Origin: Ulva prolifera
Taxonomy: Eukaryota; Chlorophyta; Ulvophyceae; Ulvales; Ulvaceae
Length of the DNA: 64,000 nt
NCBI GenBank assembly: GCA_023078555.1
Contig: CM041204.1
Location: 1,522,923-1,586,922, forward strand
Reading direction: 5' to 3'
In this document: piece by piece, positions 10,800-23,359 of the stretch
Layout of the letters: every line of letters starts with the position of its first letter
Numbering within the stretch: the first letter of the stretch is position 1
Made by a program: the position numbers and the translations under genes
The notes under the pieces: generated by a model
Databases searched by the model: none
Told to the model about the DNA's origin: nothing
Seen by the model: the letters and a program-made list of their open reading frames with translations, nothing else

Positions 10800-13700
10800 T
10801 CCGTGGAGTCAAGTCCGTGGATTGGAGTCAAATCCACGGAGTCAAGTCGGTGGAGTCAAGTCAGCGGATTGGAGTCAAATCCGTGGAGTCAAGTCCTTGG
10901 AGTCAAGTCCGTGGAGTGGAGTCAAGTCCGTGGAGTCAAGTCCGCGGAGTGGAGTGAAGTGCGTGGAGTCAAGTCCGTGGAGTGGAGTCAAGTCCACGGA
11001 GTCAAGTCAGCGGAGTGGAGTGAAGTACGTGGAGTCAAGTCCGTGGAGTGGAGTCAAGTCCACGGAGGCAAGTCAGTGGAGTCAAGTCCGCGGAGTCAAG
11101 TCAGCGGAGTAAAGTCTAAGGAGTGGAGTGAAGTCCGTGGAGGGAAGTCAGCGGAGTGGAGTCAAGTCCTTGGAGTCAAGTCAGCGGAGTGGAGTGAAGT
11201 CCTTGGAGTCAAGTCCGTGGAGTGGAGTCAAGTCCGTGGAGTCAAGTCAGCAGAGTGGAGTGCAGTGCGTGGAGTCAAGTCCGTGGACTGGAGTCAAATC
11301 CACGGAGTCAAGTCTGCGGAGTCAATTCAGCGGAGTGGAGTGAAGTCCGTGGAGTCAAGTCCGTGGGTTGGAGTCAAATCCACGGAGTCAAGTCGGTGGA
11401 GTCAAGTCAGCGGATTGGAGTCAAATCCGTGGAGTCAAGTCCTTGGAGTCAAGTCCGTGGAGTGGAGTCAAGTCCGTGGAGTCAAGTTAGCAGAGTGGAG
11501 TGCAGTGCGTGGAGTCAAGTCCGTGGAGTGGAGTCAAGTCCGTGGAGTCAAGTCCGTGGAGTGGAGTCAAGTCCGTGGAGTCAAGTCAGCGGAGTGGAGT
11601 CAAATCCGTGGAGTCAAGTCCTTGGAGTCAAGTCCGTGGAGTAGATTCAAGTCCGTGGAATCAAGTCAGCAGAGTGGAGTGCAGTGCGTGGAGTCAAGTC
11701 CGTGGAGTGGAGTCAAGTCCACGGAGGCAAGTCAACAGAGTGGAGTGCAGTGCGTGGAGTCAAGTCAGCGGAGTGGAGTCAAATCCGTGGAGTCAAGTCC
11801 TTGGAGTCAAGTCCGTGGAGTAGATTCAAGTCCGTGGAGTCAAGTCAGCGGATTGGAGTCAAATCCGTGGAGTCAAGTCCTTGGAGTCAAGTCCGTGGAG
11901 TGGAGTCAAGTCCGTGGAGTCAAGTCAGCAGAGTGGAGTGCAGTGCGTGGAGTCAAGTCCGTGGAGTGGAGTCAAGTCCGTGGAGTCAAGTCCGTGGAGT
12001 GGAGTCAAGTCCGTGGAGTCAAGTCAGCGGAGTGGAGTCAAATCCGTGGAGTCAAGTCCTTGGAGTCAAGTCCGTGGAGTAGATTCAAGTCCGTGGAATC
12101 AAGTCAGCAGAGTGGAGTGCAGTGCGTGGAGTCAAGTCCGTGGAGTGGAGTCAAGTCCACGGAGGCAAGTCCGCGAAGTCAAGTCAACAGAGTAGAGTTA
12201 AGTCTACGGAGTGGAGTGAAGACCGTGGAGTCAAGTCCGTGGACGGGAGTCAAATCCACGGAGTCAAGTCTGTGGAGTCAAGTCAGCGGATTGGAGTCAA
12301 ATCCGTGGAGTCAAGTCCTTGGAGTCAAGTCCGTGGAGTGGAGTCAAGTCCGTGGAGTCAAGTTAGCAGAGTGGAGTGCAGTGCGTGGAGTCAAGTCCGT
12401 GGACTGGAGTCAAATCCACGGAGTCAAGTATGTGGAGTCAATTCAGCGGAGTGGAGTGAAGTCCGTGGAGTCAAGTCCGTGGATTGGAGTCAAATCCACG
12501 GAGTCAAGTCGGTAGAGTCAAGTCAGCGGATTGGAGTCAAATCCGTGGAGTCAAGTCCTTGGAGTCAAGTCCGTGGAGTGGAGTCAAGTCCGTGGAGTCA
12601 AGTCAGCAGAGTGGAGTGCAGTGCGTGGAGTCAAGTCCGTGGAGTGGAGTCAAGTCCGTGGAGTCAAGTCAGCGGAGTGGAGTGAAGTCCGTGGAGTCAA
12701 GTCCGTGGAGTGGAGTGCAGTGCGTGGAGTCAAGTCAGCGGAGTGGAGTCAAATCCGTGGAGTCAAGTCCTTGGAGTCAAGTCCGTGGAGTAGAGTCAAG
12801 TCCGTGGAGTCAAGTCAGCGGATTGGAGTCAAATCCGTGGAGTCAAGTCCTTGGAGTCAAGTCCGTGGAGTGGAGTCAAGTCCGTGGAGTCAAGTCAGCA
12901 GAGTGGAGTGCAGTGCGTGGAGTCAAGTCTGTGGACTGGAGTCAAATCCACGGAGTCAAGTCTGTGGAGTCAATTCAGCGGAGTGGAGTGAAGTCCGTGG
13001 AGTCAAGTCCGTGGATTGGAGTCAAATCCACGGAGTCAAGTCGGTGGAGTCAAGTCAGCGGATTGGAGTCAAATCCGTGGAGTCAAGTCCTTGGAGTCAA
13101 GTCCGTGGAGTGGAGTCAAGTCCGTGGAGTCAAGTCAGCAGAGTGGAGTGAAGTCCGTGGAGTCAAGTCCGTGGAGTGGAGTCAAGTCCGTGGAGTCAAG
13201 TCAGCGGAGTGGAGTCAAATCCGTGGAGTCAAGTCCGTGGAGTGGAGTCAAGTCCGTGAAGTCAAGTCAGCGGAGTGGAGTCAAATCCGTGGAGTCAAGT
13301 CCTTGGAGTCAAGTCCGTGGAGTAGATTCAAGTCCGTGGAGTCAAGTCAGCAGAGTGGAGTGCAGTGCGTGGAGTCAAGTCTGTGGAGTGGAGTCAAGTC
13401 CACGGAGGCAAGTCAACAGAGTGGAGTGCAGTGCGTGGAGTCAAGTCAGCGGAGTGGAGTCAAATCCGTGGAGTCAAGTCCTTGGAGTCAAGTCCGTGGA
13501 GTAGAGTCAAGTCGGTGGAGTCAAGTCAGCGGATTGGAGTCAAATCCGTGGAGTCAAGTCCTTGGAGTCAAGTCCGTGGAGTGGAGTCAAGTCCGTGGAG
13601 TCAAGTCAGCAGAGTGGAGTGCAGTGCGTGGAGTCAAGTCTGTGGACTGGAGTCAAATCCACGGAGTCAAGTCTGTGGAGTCAATTCAGCGGAGTGGAGT

Positions 13701-16700
13701 GAAGTCCGTGGAGTCAAGTCCGTGGATTGGAGTCAAATCCACGGAGTCAAGTCGGTGGAGTCAAGTCAGCGGATTGGAGTCAAATCCGTCGAGTCAAGTC
13801 CTTGGAGTCAAGTCCGTGGAGTGGAGTCAAGTCCGTGGAGTCAAGTCAGCAGAGTGGAGTGCAGTGCGTGGAGTCAAGTCCGTGGAGTGGAGTCAAGTCC
13901 GTGGAGTCAAGTCAGCGGAGTGGAGTGAAGTCCGTGGAGTCAAGTCCGTGGAGTGGAGTCAAGTCCGTGGAGTCAAGTCAGCGGAGTGGAGTCAAATCCG
14001 TGGAGTCAAGTCCTTGGAGTCAAGTCCGTGGAGTAGAGTCAAGTCCGTGGAGTCAAGTCAGCGGTTTGGAGTCAAATCCGTGGAGTCAAGTCCTTGGAGT
14101 CAAGTCCGTGGAGTGGAGTCAAGTCCGTGGAGTCAAGTCAGCAGAGTGGAGTGCAGTGCGTGGAGTCAAGTCCGTGGACTGGAGTCAAATCCACGGAGTC
14201 AAGTCTGTGGAGTCAATTCAGCGGAGTGGAGTCAAATCCGTTGAGTCAAGTCCTTGGATTAAGTCAGCGGAGTAGAGTCAAGTCTAAGGAGTGGAGTGAA
14301 GTCCGTGGAGTCAAGTCCGTGGATTGGAGTCAAATCCACGGAGTCAGGTCTGTGGAGTCAATTCAGCGGAGTGGAGTCAAATCCGTGGAGTCAAGTCCTT
14401 GGAGTCAAGTCCGTGGAGTAGATTCAAGTCCGTGGAGTCAAGTCAGCAGAGTGGAGTGCAGTGCGTGGAGTCAAGTCCGTGGAGTGGAGTCAAGTCCACG
14501 GAGGCAAGTCAACAGAGTGGAGTGCAGTCCGTGGATTCAAGTCCGTGGAGTGGAGTCAAATCCACGGAGTCAAGTCTGTGGAGTCAAGTCTGCGGAGTGG
14601 AGTCAAATCCGTGGAGTCAAGTCCTTGGAGTCAAGTCCGTGGAGTGGAGTCAAGTCCGTGGAGTCAAGTCAGCAGAGTGGAGTGCAGTGCGTGGAGTCAA
14701 GACCGTGGAGTGGAGTCAAGTCCACGGAGGCAAGTCAACAGAGTGGAGTGCAGTGCGTGGAGTCAAGTCAGCGGAGTGGAGTCAAGTCCGTGGAGTCAAG
14801 TCCGTGGAGTGGAGTCAAGTCCGTGGAGTAGAGACAAGTCCGTGGAGTCAAGTCAGCAGGGTGGAGTGCAGTGCGTGGAGTCAAGTCAGCAGAGTGGAGT
14901 GCAGTGCGTGGAGTCAAGTCCGTGGAGTGGAGTCAAGTCCACGGAGGCAAGTCCGCGGAGTCAAGTCAGCGGAGTAGAGTTAAGTGTAAGGAATGGAGTG
15001 AAGTCCATGGAGTCAAGTCCGTGGAGTGGATTCAAGTCCGTGGAGTCAAGTCAGCGGAGTGGAGTGAAGTCCGTGGAGTCAAGTCCGTGGATTGGAGTCA
15101 ATTCCACGGAGTCAAGTCGGTGGAGTCACGTCAGCGGATTGGAGTCAAATCCGTGGAGTCAAGTCCTTGGAGTCAAGTCCGTGGAGTGGAGTCAAGTCCG
15201 TGGAGTCAAGGCAGCAGAGTGGAGTGCAGTGCGTGGAGTCAAGTCCGTGGAGTGGAGTCAAGTCCGTGGAGTCAAGTCAGCGGAGTGGAGTGAAGTCCGT
15301 GGAGTCAAGTCCGTGGAGTGGAGTCAAGTCCGTGGAGTCAAGTCAGCGGAGTGGAGTCAAATCCGTGGAATCAAGTCCTTGGAGTCAAGTCCGTGGAGTA
15401 GATTCAAGTCCGTGGAGTCAAGTCAGCAGAGTGGAGTGCAGTGCGTAGAGTCAAGTCCGTGGAGTGGAGTCAAGTCCACGGAGGCAAGTCCGCGAAGTCA
15501 AGTCAACAGAGTAGAGTTAAGTCTACGGAGTGGAGTGAAGACCGTGGAGTCAAGTCCGTGGACGGGAGTCAAATCCACGGAGTCAAGTCTGTGGAGTCAA
15601 GTCATCGGATTGGAGTCAAATCCGTGGAGTCAAGTCCTTGGAGTCAAGTCCGTGGAGTGGAGTCAAGTCCGTGGAGTCAAGTTAGCAGAGTGGAGTGCAG
15701 TGCGTGGAGTCAAGTCCGTGGAGTGGAGTCAAGTCCACGGAGGCAAGTCAACAGAGTGGAGTGCAGTGCGTGGAGTCAAGTCAGCGGAGTGGAGTCAAAT
15801 CCGTGGAGTCAAGTCCTTGGAGTCAAGTCCGCAGAGTCAAGTCAGCGGAGTAAAGTCTAAGGAGTGGAGTGAAGTCCGTGGAGGGAAGTCAGCGGAGTGG
15901 AGTCAAGTCCTTGGAGTCAAGTCAGCGGAGTGGAGTGAAGTGCGTGGAGTCAAGTCCGTGGAGTGGAGTCAAGTCCACGGAGGCAAGTCAGCGGAGTGGA
16001 GTGAAGTCCGTGGATTCAAGTCCGTGGAGTGGAGTCAAGTCCACGGAGGCAAGTCCTTGGAGTCAAGTCCGCGGAGTCAAGTCAGCAGAGTAGAGTAAAG
16101 TCTACGGAGTGGAGTGAAGTCCGTGGAGTCAAGTCCGTGGATTGGAGTCAAATCCACGGAGTCAAGTCGGTGGAGTCAAGTCAGCGGATTGGAGTCAAAT
16201 CCGTGGAGTCAAGTCCTTGGAGTCAAGTCCGTGGAGTGGAGTCAAGTCCGTGGAGTCAAGTCAGCAGAGTGGAGTGCAGTGCGTGGAGTCAAGTCCGTGG
16301 AGTGGAGTCAAGTCCGTGGAGTCAAGTCAGCGGAGTGGAGTGAAGTCCGTGGAGTCAAGTCCGTGGAGTGGAGTCAAGTCCGTGGAGTCAAGTCAGCGGA
16401 GTGGAGTCAAATCCGTGGAGTCAAGTCCTTGGAGTCAAGTCCGTGGAGTAGATTCAAGTCCGTGGAGTCAAGTCAGCAGAGTGGAGTGCAGTGCGTGGAG
16501 TCAAGTCCGTGGAGTGGAGTCAAGTCCACGGAGGCAAGTCAACAGAGTGGAGTGCAGTGCGTGGAGTCAAGTCAGCGGAGTGGAGTCAAATCCGTGGAGT
16601 CAAGTCCTTGGAGTCAAGTCCGTGGAGTAGAGTCAAGTCCGTGGAGTCAAGTCAGCGGATTGGAGTCAAATCCGTGGAGTCAAGTCCTTGGAGTCAAGTC

Positions 16701-18400
16701 CGTGGAGTGGAGTCAAGTCCGTGGAGTCAAGTCAGCAGAGTGGAGTGCAGTGCGTGGAGTCAAGTCCGTGGACTGGAGTCAAATCCACGGAGTCAAGTAT
16801 GTGGAGTCAATTCAGCGGAGTGGAGTGAAGTCCGTGGAGTCAAGTCCGTGGATTGGAGTCAAATCCACGGAGTCAAGTCGGTAGAGTCAAGTCAGCGGAT
16901 TGGAGTCAAATCCGTGGAGTCAAGTCCTTGGAGTCAAGTCCGTGGAGTGGAGTCAAGTCCGTGGAGTCAAGTCAGCAGAGTGGAGTGCAGTGCGTGGAGT
17001 CAAGTCCGTGGAGTGGAGTCAAGTCCGTGGAGTCAAGTCAGCGGAGTGGAGTGAAGTCCGTGGAGTCAAGTCCGTGGAGTGGAGTGCAGTGCGTGGAGTC
17101 AAGTCAGCGGAGTGGAGTCAAATCCGTGGAGTCAAGTCCTTGGAGTCAAGTCCGTGGAGTAGAGTCAAGTCCGTGGAGTCAAGTCAGCGGATTGGAGTCA
17201 AATCCGTGGAGTCAAGTCCTTGGAGTCAAGTCCGTGGAGTGGAGTCAAGTCTGTGGAGTCAAGTCAGCAGAGTGGAGTGCAGTGCGTGGAGTCAAGTCCG
17301 TGGACTGGAGTCAAATCCACGGAGTCAAGTCTGTGGAGTCAATTCAGCGGAGTGGAGTCAAATCCGTGGAGTCAAGTCCTTGGAGTCAAGTCCGTGGAGT
17401 GGAGTCAAGTCCGTGGAGTCAAGTCAGCGGAGTGGAGTGAAGTACGTGGAGTCAAGTCCGTGGAGTGGAGTCAAGTCCGTGGAGTCAAGTCAGCGGAGTC
17501 AAGTCAGTGGAGTAGAGTTAAGTCTACGGAGTGGAGTGAAGTCCGTGGAGTCAAGTCCGTGGATTGGAGTCAAATCCACGGAGTCAAGTCTGTGGAGTCA
17601 AGTCAGCGGATTGGAGTCAAATCCGTGGAGTCAAGTCCTTGGAGTCAAGTCCGTGGAGTGGAGTCAAGTCCGTGGAGTCAAGTCAGCAGAGTGGAGTGCA
17701 GTGCGTGGAGTCAAGTCCGTGGAGTGGAGTCAAGTCCGTGGAGTCAAGTCAGCGGAGTGGAATGAAGTCCGTGGAGTCAAGTCCGTGGAGTGGAGTCAAG
17801 TCCGTGGAGTCAAGTCAGCGGAGTGGAGTCAAATCCGTGGAGTCAAGTCCTTGGAGTCAAGTCCGTGGAGTAGATTCAAGTCCGTGGAGTCAAGTCAGCA
17901 GAGTGGAGTGCAGTGCGTGGAGTCAAGTCCGTGGAGTGGAGTCAAGTCCACGGAGGCAAGTCAACAGAGTGGAGTGCAGTGCGTGGAGTCAAGTCAGCGG
18001 ATTGGACTTAAATCCGTTGAGTCAAGTCCTTGGAGTCAAGTCCGTGGAGTGGAGTCAAGTCCACGGAGGCAAGTCAACAGAGTGGAGTGCAGTGCGTGGA
18101 GTCAAGTCAGCGGATTGGAGTCAAATCCGTGGAGTCAAGTCCTTGGAGTCAAGTCCGTGGAGTGGAGTCAAGTCCGTGGAGTCAAGTCAGCAGAGTGGAG
18201 TGCAGTGCGTGGAGTCAAGTCCGTGGAGTGGAGTCAAGTCCGTGGAGTCAAGTCAGCAGAGTGGAGTGCAGTGCGTGGAGTCAAGTCCGTGGAGTGGAGT
18301 CAAGTCCGTGGAGTCAAGTCAGCGGAGTGGAGTGAAGTCCGTGGAGTCAAGTCCGTGGAGTGGAGTCAAGTCCGTGGAGTCAAGTCAGCGGAGTGGAGTC
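10800..18400 (+). repeat. Zone 2 of the array: mixed monomers, shorter-range duplications
   Basis: This part has the same monomers but fewer long exact duplications. One pair is clear: about 13.0-13.95 kb matches about 16.13-17.07 kb at an offset of 3126. Rare single-site variants cluster here, including gacgggag near 12243 and 15563, cgtcgag near 13789 and gcggtttgg near 14063. This is consistent with less recent homogenisation than in the flanking zones. Confidence 0.75.
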
Positions 18401-18989
18401 AAATCCGTGGAGTCAAGTCCTTGGAGTCAAGTCCGTGGAGTAGATTCAAGTCCGTGGAGTCAAGTCAGCAGAGTGGAGTGCAGTGCGTGGAGTCAAGTCC
18501 GTGGAGTGGAGTCAAGTCCACGGAGGCAAGTCAACAGAGTGGAGTGCAGTGCGTGGAGTCAAGTCAGCGGAGTGGAGTCAAATCCGTGGAGTCAAGTCCT
18601 TGGAGTCAAGTCCGTGGAGTGGAGTCAAGTCCGTGGAGTCAAGTCAGCGGAGTGGAGTCAAATCCGTGGAGTCAAGTCCTTGGAGTCAAGTCCGTGGAGT
18701 AGATTCAAGTCCGTGGAGTCAAGTCAGCAGAGTGGAGTGCAGTGCGTGGAGTCAAGTCCGTGGACTGGAGTCAAATCCACGGAGTCAAGTCTGTGGAGTC
18801 AATTCAGCGGAGTGGAGTCAAATCCGTTGAGTCAAGTCCTTGGAGTCAAGTCAGCAGAGTAGAGTTAAGTTTACGGAGTGGAGTGAAGACCGTGGAGTCA
18901 AGTCCGTGGAGTGGAGTCAAGTCCGTGGAGTCAAGTCAGCAGAGTGGAGTGCAGTGCGTGGAGTCAAGTCCGTGGACTGGAGTCAAATC

Positions 18990-21750
18990 CACGGAGTCAA
19001 GTCTGTGGAGTCAATTCAGCGGAGTGGAGTCAAATCCATTGAGTCAAGTCCTTGGAGTGGAGTGAAGTGCGTGGAGTCAAGTCCGTGGAGTGGAGTCAAG
19101 TCCACGGAGGCAAGTCCGTGGAGTCAAGTCTGCGGAGTCAAGTCAGCGGAGTAGAGTTAATTTTGAGGAGTTGAGTGAAGTGCGTGGAGGGAAGTCAGCG
19201 GAGTGGAGTCAAGTCCGTGGAGTCAAGTCAGCGGAGTGGAGTGAAGTGCGTGGAGTCAAGTCCGTGGAGTGGAGTCAAGTCAACGGAGGCAAGTCCGTGG
19301 AGTCAAGTCTGCGGAGTCAAGTCAGCGGAGTAGAGTTAAGTTTGAGGAGTTGAGTGAAGTGCGTGGAGGGAAGTCAGCGGAGTGGAGTCAAGTCCGTGGA
19401 GTCAAGTCAGCGGAGTGGAGTGAAGTGCGTGGAGTCAAGTCCGTGGAGTGGAGTCAAGTCCACGGAGGCAAGTCCGCGGAGTCAAGTCGGCGGAGTAGAG
19501 TTAAGTGTAAGGAGTGGAGTGAAGTCCGTGGAGTCAAGTCCGTGGAGTGGATTCAAGTCCGTGGAGTCAAGTCAGCGGAGTGGAGTGAAGTGCGTGGAGT
19601 CAAGTCCGTGGAGTGGAGTCAAGTCCGTGGAGTCAAGTCAGCGGAGTGGAGTCAAGTCCACGGAGGCAAGTCCGTGGAGTCAAGTCCGCGGAGTCAAGGC
19701 AGTGGAGTAGAGTTAAGTCCGTGGAGTCAAGTCCTTGGAGTCAAGTCCGTGGATTGGAGTCAAATCCACGGAGTCAAGTCTGTGGAGTCAAGTCAGCGGA
19801 TTGGAGTCAAATCCGTGGAGTCAAGTCCTTGGAGTCAAGTCCGCGGAGTGGAGTCAAGTCCGTGGAGTCAAGTCCTTGGAGTCAAGTCCGCGGAGTCAAG
19901 TCAGCAGAGTAGAGTAATGTCTACGGAGTGGAGTGAAGTCCGTGGAGTCAAGTCCGTGGATTGGAGTCAAATCCACGGAGTCAAGTCTGTGGAGTCAAGT
20001 CAGCGGAGTGGAGTCAAATCCGTGGAGTCAAGTCCTTGGAGTGAAGTCAGCGGAGTAGAGTTAAGTGTAAGGAGTGGAGTGAAGTCCGTGGAGTCAAGTC
20101 CGTGGATTGGAGTCAAATCCACGGAGTCAAGTCGGTGGAGTCAAGTCAGCGGATTGGAGTCAAATCCGTGGAGTCAAGTCCTTGGAGTCAAGTCCGTGGA
20201 GTGGAGTCAAGTCCGTGGAGTCAAGTCAGCAGAGTGGAGTGCAGTGCGTGGAGTCAAGTCCGTGGAGTGGAGTCAAGTCCGTGGAGTCAAGTCAGCGGAG
20301 TGGAATGAAGTCCGTGGAGTCAAGTCCGTGGAGTGGAGTCAAGTCCGTGGAGTCAAGTCAGCGGAGTGGAGTCAAATCCGTGGAGTCAAGTCCTTGGAGT
20401 CAAGTCCGTGGAGTAGATTCAAGTCCGTGGAGTCAAGTCAGCAGAGTGGAGTGCAGTGCGTGGAGTCAAGTCCGTGGAGTGGAGTCAAGTCCACGGAGGC
20501 AAGTCAACAGAGTGGAGTGCAGTGCGTGGAGTCAAGTCAGCGGATTGGAGTCAAATCCGTGGAGTCAAGTCCTTGGAGTCAAGTCCGTGGAGTGGAGTCA
20601 AGTCCACGGAGGCAAGTCAACAGAGTGGAGTGCAGTGCGTGGAGTCAAGTCAGCGGATTGGAGCCAAATCCGTGGAGTCAAGTCCTTGGAGTCAAGTCCG
20701 TGGAGTGGAGTCAAGTCCGTGGAGTCAAGTCAGCAGAGTGGAGTGCAGTGCGTGGAGTCAAGTCCGTGGACTGGAGTCAAATCCACGGAGTCAAGTCAAC
20801 AGAGTGGAGTGCAGTGCGTGGAGTCAAGTCAGCGGAGTGGAGTCAAATCCGTGGAGTCAAGTCCTTGGAGTCAAGTCCGTGGAGTAGAGTCAAGTCCGTG
20901 GAGTCAAGTCAGCGGATTGGAGTCAAATCCGTGGAGTCAAGTCCTTGGAGTCAAGTCCGTGGAGTGGAGTCAAGTCCGTGGAGTCAAGTCAGCAGAGTGG
21001 AGTGCAGTGCGTGGAGTCAAGTCCGTGGACTGGAGTCAAATCCACGGAGTCAAGTCTGTGGAGTCAATTCAGCGGAGTGGAGTGAAGTCCGTGGAGTCAA
21101 GTCCGTGGATTGGAGTCAAATCCACGGAGTCAAGTCGGTGGAGTCAAGTCAGCGGATTGGAGTCAAATCCGTGGAGTCAAGTCCTTGGAGTCAAGTCCGT
21201 GGAGTGGAGTCAAGTCCGTGGAGTCAAGTCAGCAGAGTGGAGTGCAGTGCGTGGAGTCAAGTCCGTGGAGTGGAGTCAAGTCCGTGGAGTCAAGTCAGCG
21301 GAGTGGAGTGAAGTCCGTGGAGTCAAGTCCGTGGAGTGGAGTCAAGTCTGTGGAGTCAAGTCAGCGGAGTGGAGTCAAATCCGTGGAGTCAAGTCCTTGG
21401 AGTCAAGTCCGTGGAGTAGATTCAAGTCCGTGGAGTCAAGTCAGCAGAGTGGAGTGCAGTGCGTGGAGTCAAGTCCGTGGAGTGGAGTCAAGTCCACGGA
21501 GGCAAGTCAACAGAGTGGAGTGCAGTGCGTGGAGTCAAGTCAGCGGAGTGGAGTCAAATCCGTGGAGTCAAGTCCTTGGAGTCAAGTCCGTGGAGTAGAG
21601 TCAAGTCCGTGGAGTCAAGTCAGCGGATTGGAGTCAAATCCGTGGAGTCAAGTCCTTGGAGTCAAGTCCGTGGAATGGAGTCAAGTCCGTGGAGTCAAGT
21701 CAGCAGAGTGGAGTGCAGTGCGTGGAGTCAAGTCCGTGGAGTGGAGTCAA
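18990..21750 (+). repeat. Block copied at about 36.01-38.72 kb (offset 17020, then 16973)
   Basis: Monomer order at 18990-20200 matches 36010-37220 at an offset of 17020. Further right the offset becomes 16973. The 47-base difference equals 14+33 and falls inside the copy near 37.2 kb, so the length change is a whole number of monomers. The block carries the diagnostic ttaattttgaggag monomer. Confidence 0.8.
19157..19170 (+). repeat. Diagnostic rare monomer ttaattttgaggag (seven copies in the array)
   Basis: This T-rich 14-mer is the most divergent recurrent variant. It occurs at 19157, 29777, 31995, 33747, 36177, 43778 and 54412. It is usually followed by a related ttaagtttgaggag monomer about 180 bases later. 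A sister variant, aagtttgacgag, lies near 24.42, 25.53, 39.94, 48.68 and 49.79 kb. Together they trace the ancestry of zone-3 blocks. Confidence 0.85.
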
Positions 21751-23359
21751 GTCCGTGGAGTCAAGTCAGCGGAGTGGAGTGAAGTCCGTGGAGTCAAGTC
21801 CGTGGAGTGGAGTCAAGTCTGTGGAGTCAAGTCAGCGGAGTGGAGTCAAATCCGTGGAGTCAAGTCCTTGGAGTCAAGTCCGTGGAGTAGATTCAAGTCC
21901 GTGGAGTCAAGTCAGCAGAGTGGAGTGCAGTGCGTGGAGTCAAGTCCGTGGAGTGGAGTCAAGTCCGTGGAGTCAAGTCAGCAGAGTGGAGTGCAGTGCG
22001 TGGAGTCAAGTCCGTGGAGTGGAGTCAAGTCCGTGGAGTCAAGTCAGCGGAGTGGAGTGAAGTCCGTGGAGTCAAGTCCGTGGAGTGGAGTCAAGTCCGT
22101 GGAGTCAAGTCAGCGGAGTGGAGTCAAATCCGTGGAGTCAAGTCCTTGGAGTCAAGTCCGTGGAGTAGATTCAAGTCCGTGGAGTCAAGTCAGCAGAGTG
22201 GAGTGCAGTGCGTGGAGTCAAGTCCGTGGAGTGGAGTCAAGTCCACGGAGGCAAGTCAACAGAGTGGAGTGCAGTGCGTGGAGTCAAGTCAGCGGATTGG
22301 AGCCAAATCCGTGGAGTCAAGTCCTTGGAGTCAAGTCCGTGGAGTGGAGTCAAGTCCGTGGAGTCAAGTCAGCAGAGTGGAGTGCAGTGCGTGGAGTCAA
22401 GTCCGTGGACTGGAGTCAAATCCACGGAGTCAAGTCAACAGAGTGGAGTGCAGTGCGTGGAGTCAAGTCAGCGGAGTGGAGTCAAATCCGTGGAGTCAAG
22501 TCCTTGGAGTCAAGTCCGTGGAGTAGAGTCAAGTCCGTGGAGTCAAGTCAGCGGATTGGAGTCAAATCCGTGGAGTCAAGTCCTTGGAGTCAAGTCCGTG
22601 GAGTGGAGTCAAGTCCGTGGAGTCAAGTCAGCAGAGTGGAGTGCAGTGCGTGGAGTCAAGTCCGTGGACTGGAGTCAAATCCACGGAGTCAAGTCTGTGG
22701 AGTCAATTCAGCGGAGTGGAGTGAAGTCCGTGGAGTCAAGTCCGTGGATTGGAGTCAAATCCACGGAGTCAAGTCGGTGGAGTCAAGTCAGCGGATTGGA
22801 GTCAAATCCGTGGAGTCAAGTCCTTGGAGTCAAGTCCGTGGAGTGGAGTCAAGTCCGTGGAGTCAAGTCAGCAGAGTGGAGTGCAGTGCGTGGAGTCAAG
22901 TCCGTGGAGTGGAGTCAAGTCCGTGGAGTCAAGTCAGCGGAGTGGAGTGAAGTCCGTGGAGTCAAGTCCGTGGAGTGGAGTCAAGTCTGTGGAGTCAAGT
23001 CAGCGGAGTGGAGTCAAATCCGTGGAGTCAAGTCCTTGGAGTCAAGTCCGTGGAGTAGATTCAAGTCCGTGGAGTCAAGTCAGCAGAGTGGAGTGCAGTG
23101 CGTGGAGTCAAGTCCGTGGAGTGGAGTCAAGTCCACGGAGGCAAGTCAACAGAGTGGAGTGCAGTGCGTGGAGTCAAGTCAGCGGAGTGGAGTCAAATCC
23201 GTGGAGTCAAGTCCTTGGAGTCAAGTCCGTGGAGTAGAGTCAAGTCCGTGGAGTCAAGTCAGCGGATTGGAGTCAAATCCGTGGAGTCAAGTCCTTGGAG
23301 TCAAGTCCGTGGAATGGAGTCAAGTCCGTGGAGTCAAGTCAGCAGAGTGGAGTGCAGTG

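Noticed and set aside
20107-22950. A stop-free forward frame of 947 codons, and many similar ones across the array, as repetitive protein genes
   Set aside because: The consensus repeat has no forward stop in any frame, so long frames are expected. Starts are GTG or TTG and ATG is rare. All three frames look equally good, several higher-order periods (965, 1667, 1088, 4676) shift the frame, and changes between copies show no codon-position pattern by eye.
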